A DNA stretch of 21,019 bases from JBDTNL01 sp039933785 (GCA_039933785.1 JBDTNL010000069.1:1-21019), one strand, 5' to 3'; positions 6,572 to 14,592 are shown, numbered from the stretch's first letter. Notes: a model not told the origin generated them from the letters alone. Numbers and translations: made by a program.

Positions 6572-7305
6572 AGCGAGGCCAGATCATGGAACTCTGGAGC
6601 GCGCTGCTCCTCATCGCATTAACCGCAGTGGGTGCAACCGCCGCGGTCGCCGCGACGCCACCGGGACCCGACAACACGGCCGCGGCCCGCCAATCGATGG
6701 TGAGCTCGCAGATCGAACATCGGGGGGTCACCGATCCGCGAGTGCTCTCGGCGATGGAACAAGTCCCGCGCCACCTCTTCGTGCCCGCGGATGTACGAGA
6801 CAAGGCCTACGACGACTCTCCGCTGCCGATCGGCGAGGGCCAGACCATTTCGCAGCCCTACATCGTGGCGCTGATGACGTCGCTCCTCGAACTACACGCC
6901 GGAGACCGCGTGCTCGAAATCGGCACCGGCTCCGGTTACCAATCCGCGGTGCTCGGCCGCCTGGTCAAGGACGTCTACAGCATGGAGATCCTCGCTCCCC
7001 TCGCCGAACGCGCCGAGAAGAACCTCGCCGATGCCGGCTACAGGAACGTCCACGTCCGCGTCGGTGACGGCTACAAGGGCTGGCCCGACCAAGCCCCCTT
7101 CGACGCCATCATCGTGACCGCTGCTCCGGAGCAGGTTCCGCAGCCGCTGATCGACCAACTGAAAGTCGGCGGGCGGATGGTGATTCCAGTCGGCAGCTAC
7201 TTCCAGAATCTGCTGCTGATCACGAAGACGGCGGACGGCGTGGCGAAGAAGACCATCCTGCCGGTGAGGTTTGTGCCGATGACTGGGGAAGTGCAGAAGC
7301 AGTAA
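6568..7305 (+). CDS. pcm: Protein-L-isoaspartate O-methyltransferase with a signal peptide
   Basis: 245 residues. The catalytic part matches PIMT: VSSQIEHRGVTDPRVLSAME, VPRHLFVP, PLPIGEGQTISQPYIVA (substrate loop) and the SAM-binding motif VLEIGTGSGYQSAVLG (about 115-130), then FDAIIVTAAPEQVP and LKVGGRMVIPVG. The enzyme methylates L-isoaspartyl residues with S-adenosylmethionine, starting repair of aged proteins. Unusually, residues 1-30 form a signal peptide or membrane anchor (ELWSALLLIALTAVGATAAVAA), as in some bacterial PIMTs annotated as periplasmic. The gene starts at the ATG overlapping the upstream stop; AGGAAAGG at 6550-6557 is at 10-base spacing. An internal ATG at 6586 would shorten the positive N-region but keep the hydrophobic span. 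Coupling to an exported amidohydrolase suggests joint action in the envelope. Confidence 0.93.
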   Translation: MKRGQIMELWSALLLIALTAVGATAAVAATPPGPDNTAAARQSMVSSQIEHRGVTDPRVLSAMEQVPRHLFVPADVRDKAYDDSPLPIGEGQTISQPYIVALMTSLLELHAGDRVLEIGTGSGYQSAVLGRLVKDVYSMEILAPLAERAEKNLADAGYRNVHVRVGDGYKGWPDQAPFDAIIVTAAPEQVPQPLIDQLKVGGRMVIPVGSYFQNLLLITKTADGVAKKTILPVRFVPMTGEVQKQ

Positions 7306-7309
7306 CTGG

Positions 7310-7347
7310 GAAGGTAGGGGAGAGCTTCAATGCCTTCTTAGTTGTTT
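7310..7347 (+). terminator. Possible weak terminator after pcm
   Basis: GAAGGTA (7310-7316) can pair with TGCCTTC (7331-7337), six Watson-Crick pairs plus one G-U, followed by the T-rich TTAGTTGTTT. The loop is long (14 bases), so stability is doubtful. A second inverted repeat TCCGGC/GCCGGA (7347-7352, 7364-7369) lies just downstream without a T-run. Confidence 0.3.
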
Positions 7348-7439
7348 CCGGCGGGGACGTGCTGCCGGAGAAACCCGTGACCTCTGTCATCACACTGGGA
7401 TTGAGTGACCGTCGACTCGACGGTGCTGGACTGAACCCT

Positions 7440-7445
7440 GGAGGG
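7440..7445 (+). promoter_or_regulatory. Relic ribosome binding site GGAGGG
   Basis: GGAGGG lies 8 bases before the ATG at 7454. The same arrangement (GAGGG, 8 bases, start codon) precedes the intact paralogue at 9424. The relic and the intact gene therefore appear to share the initiation region as well as coding sequence. Confidence 0.5.
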
Positions 7446-7453
7446 TGGCGTCG

Positions 7454-7701
7454 ATGAAGAGCTCACGCCTTCGATCGGCCATCGCGGTCTGGCTTTCGTG
7501 TCTTGGTGGCGTCATCGCGCTGCGCGGGATCTGCGCATGTAGATCAGGCGCTGCGGTCTCGCCGGCCGCCATCGTGTCTTCCGCGAAGGTAGTCTATTGA
7601 GCAGCTGGCGGCGCGACGTCGTCTCCGGATCGCTTCCTGACGTTTGCTTGGGAGCGTTCGCGACCGGAGAACTCCGCATCTGGTTGACGTTCAACGGTTG
7701 A
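7454..7701 (+). pseudogene. Decayed fragment of a paralogue of the large repeat protein at 9424-12543
   Basis: An ATG with a good Shine-Dalgarno sequence opens a 48-residue frame (7454-7600) that begins with a signal peptide (KSSRLRSAIAVWLSCLGG, cleavage near GICA) and then ends. From about 7543 the next frame encodes CGLAGRHRVFREGSLLSSW followed by RRDVVSGSLPDV, which aligns with CAKAGDRWRIRLVERATGSW and WRDVVCGSRPDV of the intact protein. Across 7600-7651, 40 of 52 bases match 9883-9934 without gaps. About 110 codons between signal peptide and this segment are missing, a frame change and stop codons lie between them, and the frame stops at 7701. This is a truncated, frameshifted copy. Alternatively, the 48-residue exported peptide alone could still be made. 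Confidence 0.7.
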
Positions 7702-7787
7702 GTTAGGCAGAAGAACCGAGTCACACGCTGCCGCAACGACGCAAAACCTGACAACTTTTTCTGTTACATCGTGCTCAATCTTTTCTC

Positions 7788-7816
7788 TTGACCCCTCTCA
7801 ATGCATGAGTTCTTAT
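7788..7816 (+). promoter_or_regulatory. Candidate sigma-70-type promoter TTGACC-N17-TCTTAT
   Basis: TTGACC (7788-7793) matches the -35 consensus at five of six bases. TCTTAT (7811-7816) matches the -10 at four of six, with the ideal 17-base spacer. It sits in the most AT-rich part of the gap. The predicted start near 7823 would give the operon from 8099 a leader of about 275 bases. Confidence 0.4.
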
Positions 7817-8086
7817 CGCTCAACGATGAACCGTGACGAGGCGCACGTCCATTGTTCGGACGGTGGATTAGGCGGGACGGATGGGGATCCGGACCGCAGA
7901 GGCGCGTCCCGTCGGTACGAGGTGGATCGATCGAACGTTTCCGCAAGGGTTGCGGCCACAGCGTCGATCGGACGGGGGGCAGAAATGCGCTTGGCCCGCC
8001 ACACGGCGGATAGAACTGAGACGTCCAAAGGCGACCTGGAATTAAGGGGAGTCTTGGGTTTTTTCCTATTCCCCAGTACCTGACCT

Positions 8087-8094
8087 AGGAGGTG
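8087..8094 (+). promoter_or_regulatory. Strong ribosome binding site AGGAGGTG
   Basis: An eight-base match to the anti-Shine-Dalgarno sequence. AGGAGG ends 6 bases before the TTG at 8099, which fixes that unusual start codon. Confidence 0.8.
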
Positions 8095-8098
8095 TACC

Positions 8099-8329
8099 TT
8101 GCTGAGAAGAGCGCGAGTTCTCTTTTACGTCGCTGCCATGCTTTCCCTAGGAGTGCCGGTCGCCGCTGATACGTGTGTTGAGTATCCGAACAGTAGGATC
8201 GGCTACGTCCAAGGCTACGGCAACGTATGCCAGAACTCGGGCACCGGCTGCACGGAATGCACGAACGGCGGCGGCGGCTCTTGCGTTACGAACGGTGACA
8301 GCTGTCACATAAGGAACATCGTCCCGTGA
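8099..8329 (+). CDS. Exported six-cysteine, glycine/asparagine-rich small protein
   Basis: 76 residues, starting at TTG six bases after a perfect AGGAGG. Residues 1-23 form a clear Sec signal peptide (MLRRARVLFYVAAMLSLGVPVAA). The mature part is about 53 residues with Cys at 26, 44, 51, 54, 62 and 69, including CTEC and glycine-rich turns (NGGGGSC). Six cysteines in an exported product suggest three disulfides or a metal site. No family is recognised. A secreted disulfide-rich peptide, a precursor or a small surface-protein partner are all possible. The stop overlaps the GTG of the next gene (GTGA), so the two are translationally coupled, with the large repeat protein following. Confidence 0.75.
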   Translation: MLRRARVLFYVAAMLSLGVPVAADTCVEYPNSRIGYVQGYGNVCQNSGTGCTECTNGGGGSCVTNGDSCHIRNIVP

Positions 8330-9396
8330 AGAACGGTGGTCGCGGCCCTCTCCCTGGCCCGATCCCGGGCCGATCGACGCTTCGGAGAGCGATGCTGGGG
8401 ATTGCAGCTGTCCTCGCGGTCGCGCCGTGCAGCGCTCAGACCGAGGCTCTCCACTTCATCAAGAGCGTGCAGGTCGAGCAGCATGCCGTGGACGTGCGCT
8501 GGGAGTCCATGCGAAGCCTTCTTCTCGCGGTGCGCGCGGGGGGCACCCTTCGGCTGCCGCTCGACAGCGATGGGCAGCTAGGGAAAGCTGAGCGGGCTAG
8601 CGCCGCGCGAGCGAGCTTCATCGGGGTGAGCCCGACGGGCCTGGCTGCCGGTGTTCAATTTCGAGCCAATGTCGTGGAGATGAGTGTCGAGGGTACGCTG
8701 CAGCATGAGTATCCATTCTTGGGAGCCGAGGATCTCGACCTTGATGCAAAGCATTTGCTGGTGCTGGGCTTGCGTAGCCTACCGGGCGAGGCAGCACCGT
8801 TGGGCGAGATCGCCTGGCTTTTCGACACGACTTCAGGAACGGGTCGTGCCGTGCTTTTCTCGGCTTCAGGCAAGGGGGCCCCTGCGCTGTCTCGATGCGG
8901 ATTGATTGAAACCGGAGCGGTTCGTTTTCTCTCCGATGGCAGCTTCGTCATCGTGCCCGGGGTGGATGACGGGGTGCACTGGTTCGATGCGGAAGGCAAG
9001 GTGCTGCGGGTCTGGAGCAGTCAGGAATTGGGGATCGATTCGGGTTGCCCCCTGTCCGACGACGAGGTGAAATTCTACGATATGGCGACCGCCCCGCGCC
9101 GTGTGTTCGTAGACGCGCGTCGCGTCGTCGACGAAATTCTGGCGACGCCCTCGGGTCCAGCGTTGGTCGTTCGCTCCGCGCACGATAAGAAGCCGTCCTG
9201 GCAATTGATCCTGCTCGGCCGTCGCGGCAAAACTCGTACCCTGCCGCTTTCGATCCCGGATGCCCAAGAGGGAGATCGCCTAAAGGGTGACATGGTGGGG
9301 ACTCACGCCGTGTTGCTTACCAACGTTCCGTTCACGAGTGAAGGAGGCGCGACTCTCCACTTCGCGGACTGGACGGGTGGCCCCACACCCGAATGA
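8326..9396 (+). CDS. Exported protein of unknown function (possible beta-propeller-like fold)
   Basis: 356 residues, starting at the GTG that overlaps the previous stop, with AAGGA (8311-8315) 10 bases upstream. An in-frame ATG at 8392 is an alternative and would give a more ordinary signal peptide (LGIAAVLAVAPCSAQ, cleavage before TEAL). The cysteine is preceded by Pro, so this is not a standard lipobox. The mature protein is rich in short beta-strand patterns with recurring segments that read like propeller blades (IGVSPTGLAAGVQF, LDLDAKHLLVLGL, VRFLSDGSFVIVPG, VHWFDAEGKVLRVW). No catalytic motif or named family is recognised. It lies between the six-cysteine peptide and the large repeat protein, 27 bases before the latter's start, so the three probably form one operon. 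Confidence 0.75.
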   Translation: MKNGGRGPLPGPIPGRSTLRRAMLGIAAVLAVAPCSAQTEALHFIKSVQVEQHAVDVRWESMRSLLLAVRAGGTLRLPLDSDGQLGKAERASAARASFIGVSPTGLAAGVQFRANVVEMSVEGTLQHEYPFLGAEDLDLDAKHLLVLGLRSLPGEAAPLGEIAWLFDTTSGTGRAVLFSASGKGAPALSRCGLIETGAVRFLSDGSFVIVPGVDDGVHWFDAEGKVLRVWSSQELGIDSGCPLSDDEVKFYDMATAPRRVFVDARRVVDEILATPSGPALVVRSAHDKKPSWQLILLGRRGKTRTLPLSIPDAQEGDRLKGDMVGTHAVLLTNVPFTSEGGATLHFADWTGGPTPE

Positions 9397-9423
9397 ACGG
9401 GAACGTCGACGAGGGTGATCTGC

Positions 9424-12400
9424 TTGCGGTCACAACGGCTCGGCTGTTTCATCGCCTGCGTTCTCGGCCTGTTTGCGTCCATCGGTGACGCCTGGGCCGA
9501 GAGCGCACTGCAAGTCGTCGGCATTCCAGTCGAGGGTGCGCCAACGGCTTGGACCGCTCCTCTCGAGAGCCTGAAGAGTGCCGCCGGCTTCGATGCCGTG
9601 TGGATCTGGTCCGATGTCGCAGCGCCGCGCCGATTTTCCATCGCCGCAGGCGAGGAGTCGTGGCGCGCGGTTTCGCGTGACGAGCTGACCATCGCGGTGC
9701 AGGCTCGCTCGGGCGGACGCAAGCTCGCGGCGCTTTCGGTTCTTGCCGCTCCCGTCGAGATGTGGGACGAAGTTCCGGAGAGCCTGCTCCCCACGAAGCC
9801 GATGGATGCCAGCGGCCGCGCCACCGTGCCCTGCGCAAAGGCCGGTGACCGGTGGCGTATTCGTCTCGTCGAGCGTGCGACCGGTAGTTGGTGGCGCGAC
9901 GTTGTCTGCGGATCGCGGCCTGACGTGGAGTTGGCGCTCGCGGCGCCGCGAACGGTGCAGGTGCTGGACGCTCAGGGTAAGTCATGGGCTGCCGCGAGCG
10001 CGACGGTGATGACTGCGCAAACCACTGGCCGCGTCTTGGCACAGCTCCGGGCCGGCAACGACGGCGTTCTCCACTTTGCTCAGGTCCCGGACGAATCTCG
10101 CATGACGTTGTTGGTTGGCGCGCAGGGGGCGATACCGAGACTGATCGAAGCAAAGCCCACGGAGTTACCTGAAGCGGTTCGACTGGAATCGGGTACGCGA
10201 CTCTCGGGGCGTATCGTCGACGTCGCGCATCGGGGGGTTGCCGATGTTTCGGTCGCTGTCGAGAGCATGCTCGATGCAGGCGTGCTCTTTCGCCGCGTGG
10301 CCACGACCGCGCCAGACGGTCGATGGACTCTCCCAGCGGTGCCGCGGCGTGACCTGGCCGTGACGGCGAGCAAGGAGGGGTTTGCCCGATTCCGCCAGAG
10401 CCTGACGCCGAAGAACGCCGTCGAAGACGCCGGCGCCTGGACGCTGCAGGTCGAGCGTACGGTGGAGATCCGGGTGGTCGACGATCGCGAAACTCCGGTC
10501 GCGGCCGCGGCCCTGAGCGCGGACCCTGACGTTAACGGCAAGACCGATCCTCGCGGGGTTGCGCGTTTGCGCGGATTGACGCCGGGAGAGAGCGTCGCGC
10601 TGAAGGTCAGTAAACCGGGTTACATCACAGCTCGTGCGCAGATCCCGGCTACTGTGCCGCCCGGTTGGCGAGTTGTCCTGGCCAGGGCGTTCGTGGTCAA
10701 GGGTCGCTATGTCGAGGCTTCGGGCGCACCGCTCGAAGGCAAGGTCCAAACATGGGTCGCTAGCGCCTCCAATGACGAAGCGATAGGCGCCGACGGTCGC
10801 TTCTCTGTGGAGCTGGCGCCGGATGTCGAGGCCGAGCTCCTGTTGCTGTCGCCGCGGGCGCGAGAACGACGCATCCCGTTACCGGCCGGCAAGTCTGGTG
10901 AGATCAAGGATCTGGGCGACGTGGTCGCTGCCAAGGGTCTCCGAGCGATCGGCTCGCTGGTCGACTGCCGAAGTAGTCAGCCGGTCGTCGGAGCCAGGGT
11001 GTGGACGCTTCGTTCCGGGACGGGCGGCCCCGCCCTGGCTGCTTTGCTGGGCAACACGATCGAAACGCGATCCAACGGCCGCGGAGTCTTCGAATTGAGC
11101 GGTCTCGCGGGCCAGGAGCCGGCGATCGAGATCAGCGCCCAGGGCCTTGCTCCACGCAGATTCGCGGTTGCGCCCGGCGAGGATCCGGAAGCTCCGGTCG
11201 ATCTCGGAGTCATCGACCTCTGTCCAGGGCCCACGCTTCGGGTCAACGTCGACCGCGCCGAGAGCGACGGAGCTCGGGTCGAGGTCGAAGGGAGCGGCGC
11301 GCTTCCGGGATCTCAAGGCGCTGTGGGTTGGGTTCATGGCAAAGTCGGCGAGGTGGCGAACGTTCCGGTCGGCCGGGTCACGGTGTCGGTTCACCAGGGC
11401 GACCGAGATCTTTGCGTGCTCGCTGCGGTGATTCCGGAGGGCGTGCGCGAACCCGAGGTCGATTGTCCGCCGGTGCTTCGCCTCGAGGGGGAAGTCACCG
11501 TCGGCAGGCAACCGGCAGGCCCAGGCCATCTGGTCTGGCAGGCACCGGGCAACGGTGGCCCTGGCGCGATCCTCACTCAAACATCGAGCGGTGGAGCCCG
11601 CGGACAGCAAACCTTCGGCGGCCCACGACCGCCGACCACTGTGGCTGTCGACAGTGGAGGCGCCTTCGCCACCGAGGATCTGCGGTCTGGGTCCTGGGAC
11701 GTGAGCTGGGCGCCGGACGATGGCCCACCTTTGGCGTCGATCCAAGTCCCGCTGCCTGCCGTCGCCGAATACCATGTGCGACTCGACTTCCCTGCCTTCA
11801 CCATTGCCGGGAGGGTAGTCGACCGTGAAGGCCAGGGAGTCTCGAACGCTCGCGTCGAAGATGTCGGCCGGCGCGCCTTTGGTTGGACCGCGGCGGACGG
11901 CTCCTTTCGCCTCGAAGGCCTCGGCCCAGGCCGTTACACGATTCGCGCCTCGCTGCGCGACCTCTCAAGTGAGCCTGCCACGGTCGATCTCGGCCCCGAC
12001 GGTGCGCCTGAGCCGCTGCGACTCGTCCTCGACGACCAGAGTCGGCGAGTGGTGGAAGTCGAGGTGGTCGGCCCGGACGGCTCACCGGCGGCAGACGCGT
12101 TTGTGTTTCTCCAGTTGGACGACGCGAGCGTGCGCCTCGTCACGGCCGACGGATCGGGCCGGGCGCGATTCACGCTGGTCAAACCGTTTCCCAAGATCGT
12201 TCGCGCCGCGGACCACACCCTCGGCGGCTGGTCGCTGGGTGAATGGCAGGCACTGACCGCCGATTCCCCTCCGCTCGCGATCGGCGGCGGCGCCGGAGGC
12301 ACCCTGAGTATCTTGGGTGCGGCGAATGGCATACCGCTGACCATCGAGAGTGCCAAGGGATGGCGTCTCGACCAGCTCTTGCTTCAAATGGGTATCCCCG

Positions 12401-12543
12401 CGGTGCCGAGCGAACCGGCGCCGGCGATCGTCGCTGGAGTTCCGGCCGGGCGCTACATCCTGCGCCTTGGGGCTCAGCAGCGAGTGGTTGCGGTCGAGGC
12501 AGGCGGCGTCACAAGCGTCACGTTCGACGCCGCTACGCATTGA
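9424..12543 (+). CDS. Large exported protein with carboxypeptidase-regulatory-like / Ig-like beta-sandwich repeats
   Basis: About 1,039 residues with a signal peptide ending near GDAWA. Successive beta-sandwich modules of the carboxypeptidase regulatory-like type start at about residues 259 (LSGRIVDVAHRGVADVSVAV), 345 (VEIRVVDDRETPVAAAAL), 422 (FVVKGRYVEASGAPLEGKV), 504 (GLRAIGSLVDCRSSQPVVGA), 791 (FTIAGRVVDREGQGVSNARV) and 875 (VVEVEVVGPDGSPAADAFV). Each carries the typical DGRF/DGSFRLEGLGPGRY-like turn. No peptidase, sortase or transmembrane anchor is seen, and the C-terminus is a plain beta-strand. It is probably an extracellular or outer-surface structural or binding protein. The GTG at 9415 is possible, but TTG at 9424 is chosen because GAGGG (9411-9415) lies 8 bases upstream, exactly as before the start of the decayed paralogue at 7454. 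Confidence 0.85.
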   Translation: MRSQRLGCFIACVLGLFASIGDAWAESALQVVGIPVEGAPTAWTAPLESLKSAAGFDAVWIWSDVAAPRRFSIAAGEESWRAVSRDELTIAVQARSGGRKLAALSVLAAPVEMWDEVPESLLPTKPMDASGRATVPCAKAGDRWRIRLVERATGSWWRDVVCGSRPDVELALAAPRTVQVLDAQGKSWAAASATVMTAQTTGRVLAQLRAGNDGVLHFAQVPDESRMTLLVGAQGAIPRLIEAKPTELPEAVRLESGTRLSGRIVDVAHRGVADVSVAVESMLDAGVLFRRVATTAPDGRWTLPAVPRRDLAVTASKEGFARFRQSLTPKNAVEDAGAWTLQVERTVEIRVVDDRETPVAAAALSADPDVNGKTDPRGVARLRGLTPGESVALKVSKPGYITARAQIPATVPPGWRVVLARAFVVKGRYVEASGAPLEGKVQTWVASASNDEAIGADGRFSVELAPDVEAELLLLSPRARERRIPLPAGKSGEIKDLGDVVAAKGLRAIGSLVDCRSSQPVVGARVWTLRSGTGGPALAALLGNTIETRSNGRGVFELSGLAGQEPAIEISAQGLAPRRFAVAPGEDPEAPVDLGVIDLCPGPTLRVNVDRAESDGARVEVEGSGALPGSQGAVGWVHGKVGEVANVPVGRVTVSVHQGDRDLCVLAAVIPEGVREPEVDCPPVLRLEGEVTVGRQPAGPGHLVWQAPGNGGPGAILTQTSSGGARGQQTFGGPRPPTTVAVDSGGAFATEDLRSGSWDVSWAPDDGPPLASIQVPLPAVAEYHVRLDFPAFTIAGRVVDREGQGVSNARVEDVGRRAFGWTAADGSFRLEGLGPGRYTIRASLRDLSSEPATVDLGPDGAPEPLRLVLDDQSRRVVEVEVVGPDGSPAADAFVFLQLDDASVRLVTADGSGRARFTLVKPFPKIVRAADHTLGGWSLGEWQALTADSPPLAIGGGAGGTLSILGAANGIPLTIESAKGWRLDQLLLQMGIPAVPSEPAPAIVAGVPAGRYILRLGAQQRVVAVEAGGVTSVTFDAATH

Positions 12544-12557
12544 CAACTCGAAAACTC

Positions 12558-12578
12558 GAGCGCGGCGTCGGGCCGCTC
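12558..12578. terminator. Possible bidirectional hairpin between convergent genes
   Basis: GAGCGCGGC (12558-12566) can pair with GCCGCTC (12572-12578) with one bulged base and a five-base loop, in the 33-base gap between two convergent genes. No T-run follows on either strand, so intrinsic termination is not established. Confidence 0.3.
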
Positions 12579-14172
12579 ACCGCGCCAGCACCACCCGATC
12601 CCTGCCCTCCCGTTTCGCCTGATAGAGCGCCACATCCGCAAGCCGGATGAGATCGTCCGCGGTCAATGCATGCGTCGGATATTCCGCCACCCCGATCGAG
12701 ATTGTGAGCGCCAGGTCCTGCCCGCTGTGCGCGACACGGAGTTGTTGCAGAGCTAAGCGCCAGGCGTCAGCGCGGGCGCTAGCTGCAGAGCCTGTGGCCG
12801 CGGGGAGGAGGACGATGAATTCCTCGCCACCGTAGCGGCAAGCGAAGTCGGTGTCGCGGGTGTTCTCGAGCAGGAACGTGCCGAAGTCGGCGAGGACGCG
12901 ATCGCCGGAGTCGTGGCCCCAGGCGTCGTTGACTTCCTTGAAGTGGTCGATGTCGATGAGCGCCAGGCTGAGCGGCTGGCCTTCGCGTCGGGCGCGGGCG
13001 AGCTCGCGGTGGAGCGTCTCGAGAAAGTGGCGGCGGTTGAAGAGCCCGGTGAGTGGGTCGCGGATGGCCTGCTCGCGCAGGCGGCCTTCCAGGGCTTCCA
13101 CCTCGGCGATCTGGATCTGTAGCTTGTGGTTGGCCTCGCGCAGCTCGCCCTCGGCGCGGGCGCGTTCCGCGACTTCGCGTTGGCTCTGCTCGTAGAGTCG
13201 GGCATTTTCGAGCGCGATCGCCGCCTGCGCGGCGAAGGCCATGGCCGCCTCGGCGTCGCGTTCGGAATAGAAGCCCGGCTCGAGCTTGTCGAGGGTGATC
13301 ATGCCGATGCATTTGCTGCCGAAGAGGAGGGGTACGCCGAGCCAGGAGCGCACTCCAGACAACGCGTGCTCGGAGTGCGGAAAGTCCGGGTACGGATGCT
13401 CGCCGAGGATGTCGGGCACGACGACCGGGCCGCGGTGGAGCAGCACGTCGCTGTTGGGTCCGCCGCTACCGTAGGCCGGAAAGCCGAGGCCGAGAAAATA
13501 TTCGAGGTCGATACCGCGGCCGCCCACGATGACCATGCGCTCGCCGCGCAGTTGCTGCACGGACGCGGTGTCATAGCGCACCACATTTTGGAGTTCGCCG
13601 AGGATGGTCTCGAGGACCTTCGGCAACCGGAGGGTGGCCGAAAGTACCTGGGTCGCGGCGCGGAGGGCCTGCTCGCGCTCGCGCGCGGCGCGCTCGGTAC
13701 CGATCAATCGGTAGTGCTCGAAGGCGACGGCGGCTACCTTGGCGAATCGGGCGAGGGCTTCGACAGCTTCGGCCTGGTCCCGCCCGGACGTAATTCCGAC
13801 TGCGAGCACGCCCACGTGTCGTGAACCGACGAGTATCGGCACGGCGAGCTCAGATCCAGCCGTCGCGCTGGGCTCGGCTCGTGCTACCGCTTCCGCTCGC
13901 TCCACCATCCATTCGAGCTCGCCAGCCGGTGCGGACGTCCAGGCGCCCAGGCTGGCACGCGCCTCGATGCGGGTGTCGTTGGAGTCCGCGATCCGCAGGA
14001 ACCCGCGATCCGATCCGGTCTCGTGTGCGGCCGCGCCGAGCAGTGCGTCGAGCAGGTTGGCGAGCGGTTGTTGAGCCGCCAGCCCGGCGAGCATCGCGTC
14101 GAGTGCTTGGAGCCAGGGCTCGCCGCGAACGTGCTCCATCTGGCCGACTGGGATGCGAGGTGGCGAGTCCAT
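12577..14172 (-). CDS. GAF-GAF-GGDEF diguanylate cyclase
   Basis: 531 residues, with no signal peptide or membrane helix. GAF 1 is about 20-155. GAF 2 is about 175-335 (VLETILGELQNVVRYDTASV through FAAQAAIALENARLYEQ). A coiled-coil linker rich in E/R/A spans about 330-370, and the GGDEF domain about 370-531 (DPLTGLFNRRHFLETL, LIDIDHFKEVNDAWGHDSGD). The active site reads GGEEF (448-452), an active variant. An RxxD inhibitory site (RDTD, 439-442) lies five residues before it, so the enzyme should make cyclic di-GMP from two GTP and be inhibited by its product. It is the last gene of a minus-strand run: the toxin-like vapC stop is only 24 bases upstream, so read-through from the vapBC promoter is possible. 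Confidence 0.95.
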   Translation of the reverse strand: MDSPPRIPVGQMEHVRGEPWLQALDAMLAGLAAQQPLANLLDALLGAAAHETGSDRGFLRIADSNDTRIEARASLGAWTSAPAGELEWMVERAEAVARAEPSATAGSELAVPILVGSRHVGVLAVGITSGRDQAEAVEALARFAKVAAVAFEHYRLIGTERAAREREQALRAATQVLSATLRLPKVLETILGELQNVVRYDTASVQQLRGERMVIVGGRGIDLEYFLGLGFPAYGSGGPNSDVLLHRGPVVVPDILGEHPYPDFPHSEHALSGVRSWLGVPLLFGSKCIGMITLDKLEPGFYSERDAEAAMAFAAQAAIALENARLYEQSQREVAERARAEGELREANHKLQIQIAEVEALEGRLREQAIRDPLTGLFNRRHFLETLHRELARARREGQPLSLALIDIDHFKEVNDAWGHDSGDRVLADFGTFLLENTRDTDFACRYGGEEFIVLLPAATGSAASARADAWRLALQQLRVAHSGQDLALTISIGVAEYPTHALTADDLIRLADVALYQAKREGRDRVVLAR

Positions 14173-14196
14173 GCGTCTCTCGGTCGGGAGCGCGGG

Positions 14197-14592
14197 TCAC
14201 CCGTGCAGGTTGTGCTCGAGCAAGCTCGAGACTCTGGCCAGCGCGGCGAAGTCCCGATCGCGATGCACCACGGTAAGCCCGTGCCGGATCGCACAGGCGG
14301 CGATCAGGCAGTCGGCGCTGGAGCGAACGGTGAGGCCCGCACGGCGCGCGGCGCGGTACAGGTCGGCCGCCTCTTCGAATCTGGGTTGCGGCAATGGAGA
14401 CTCGACCATCGGAAAGGAGAGCATCGCATCGCGGGCTACACGGAACGCTCGCGCGTCGCGAAACCCCTGCAGGACTTCTTGGACGACCGGCAGGCAAGTC
14501 ACGACTTCGTCCAACCCTCCTAACGCGTCGAGATCGAGCCGCGCCGGCTTACGGAAGAGCTCGATCCAGGCCGAAGTGTCAAGGAGCAGCAC
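14197..14592 (-). CDS. vapC: PIN-domain ribonuclease, VapC-family toxin
   Basis: 131 residues, the usual VapC length. The acidic active-site residues of PIN domains are all visible: Asp5 in LLLDTSAWIE, Glu39 in PVVQEVLQG, Asp94 in SSADCLIAACAI, and Asp112/Asp114 in HRDRDF. Family members are Mg-dependent endoribonucleases that cut tRNA or rRNA and are held inactive by a cognate VapB. The start overlaps the end of the antitoxin-like gene by 14 bases, the normal vapBC arrangement. All catalytic positions are present, so it should be active. The RNA target cannot be read from sequence. Confidence 0.92.
   Translation of the reverse strand: MLLLDTSAWIELFRKPARLDLDALGGLDEVVTCLPVVQEVLQGFRDARAFRVARDAMLSFPMVESPLPQPRFEEAADLYRAARRAGLTVRSSADCLIAACAIRHGLTVVHRDRDFAALARVSSLLEHNLHG

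Larger units (their letters stand above)
7702..8098. other. Noncoding stretch and probable long leader before the six-cysteine peptide gene
   Basis: Frames here (for example 7805-8083 plus, 7813-8028 minus) have no recognisable domain, no ribosome binding site and no conserved-looking composition, and are not called. Base composition is more AT-rich in 7741-7820. The stretch holds a candidate promoter (7788-7816), then about 275 bases that would be transcribed as a 5' leader. The leader ends with a six-T run (8059-8064) inside a small inverted repeat, GGGGA (8046-8050) and TCCCC (8070-8074), just before the AGGAGG of the next gene. Confidence 0.45.

Noticed and set aside
7805..8083. A 92-residue plus-strand frame and minus-strand frames at 7764-7946 and 7813-8028
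   Set aside because: No ribosome binding site, no hydrophobic or conserved-looking segment, and they overlap the probable leader. Not supportable as genes.
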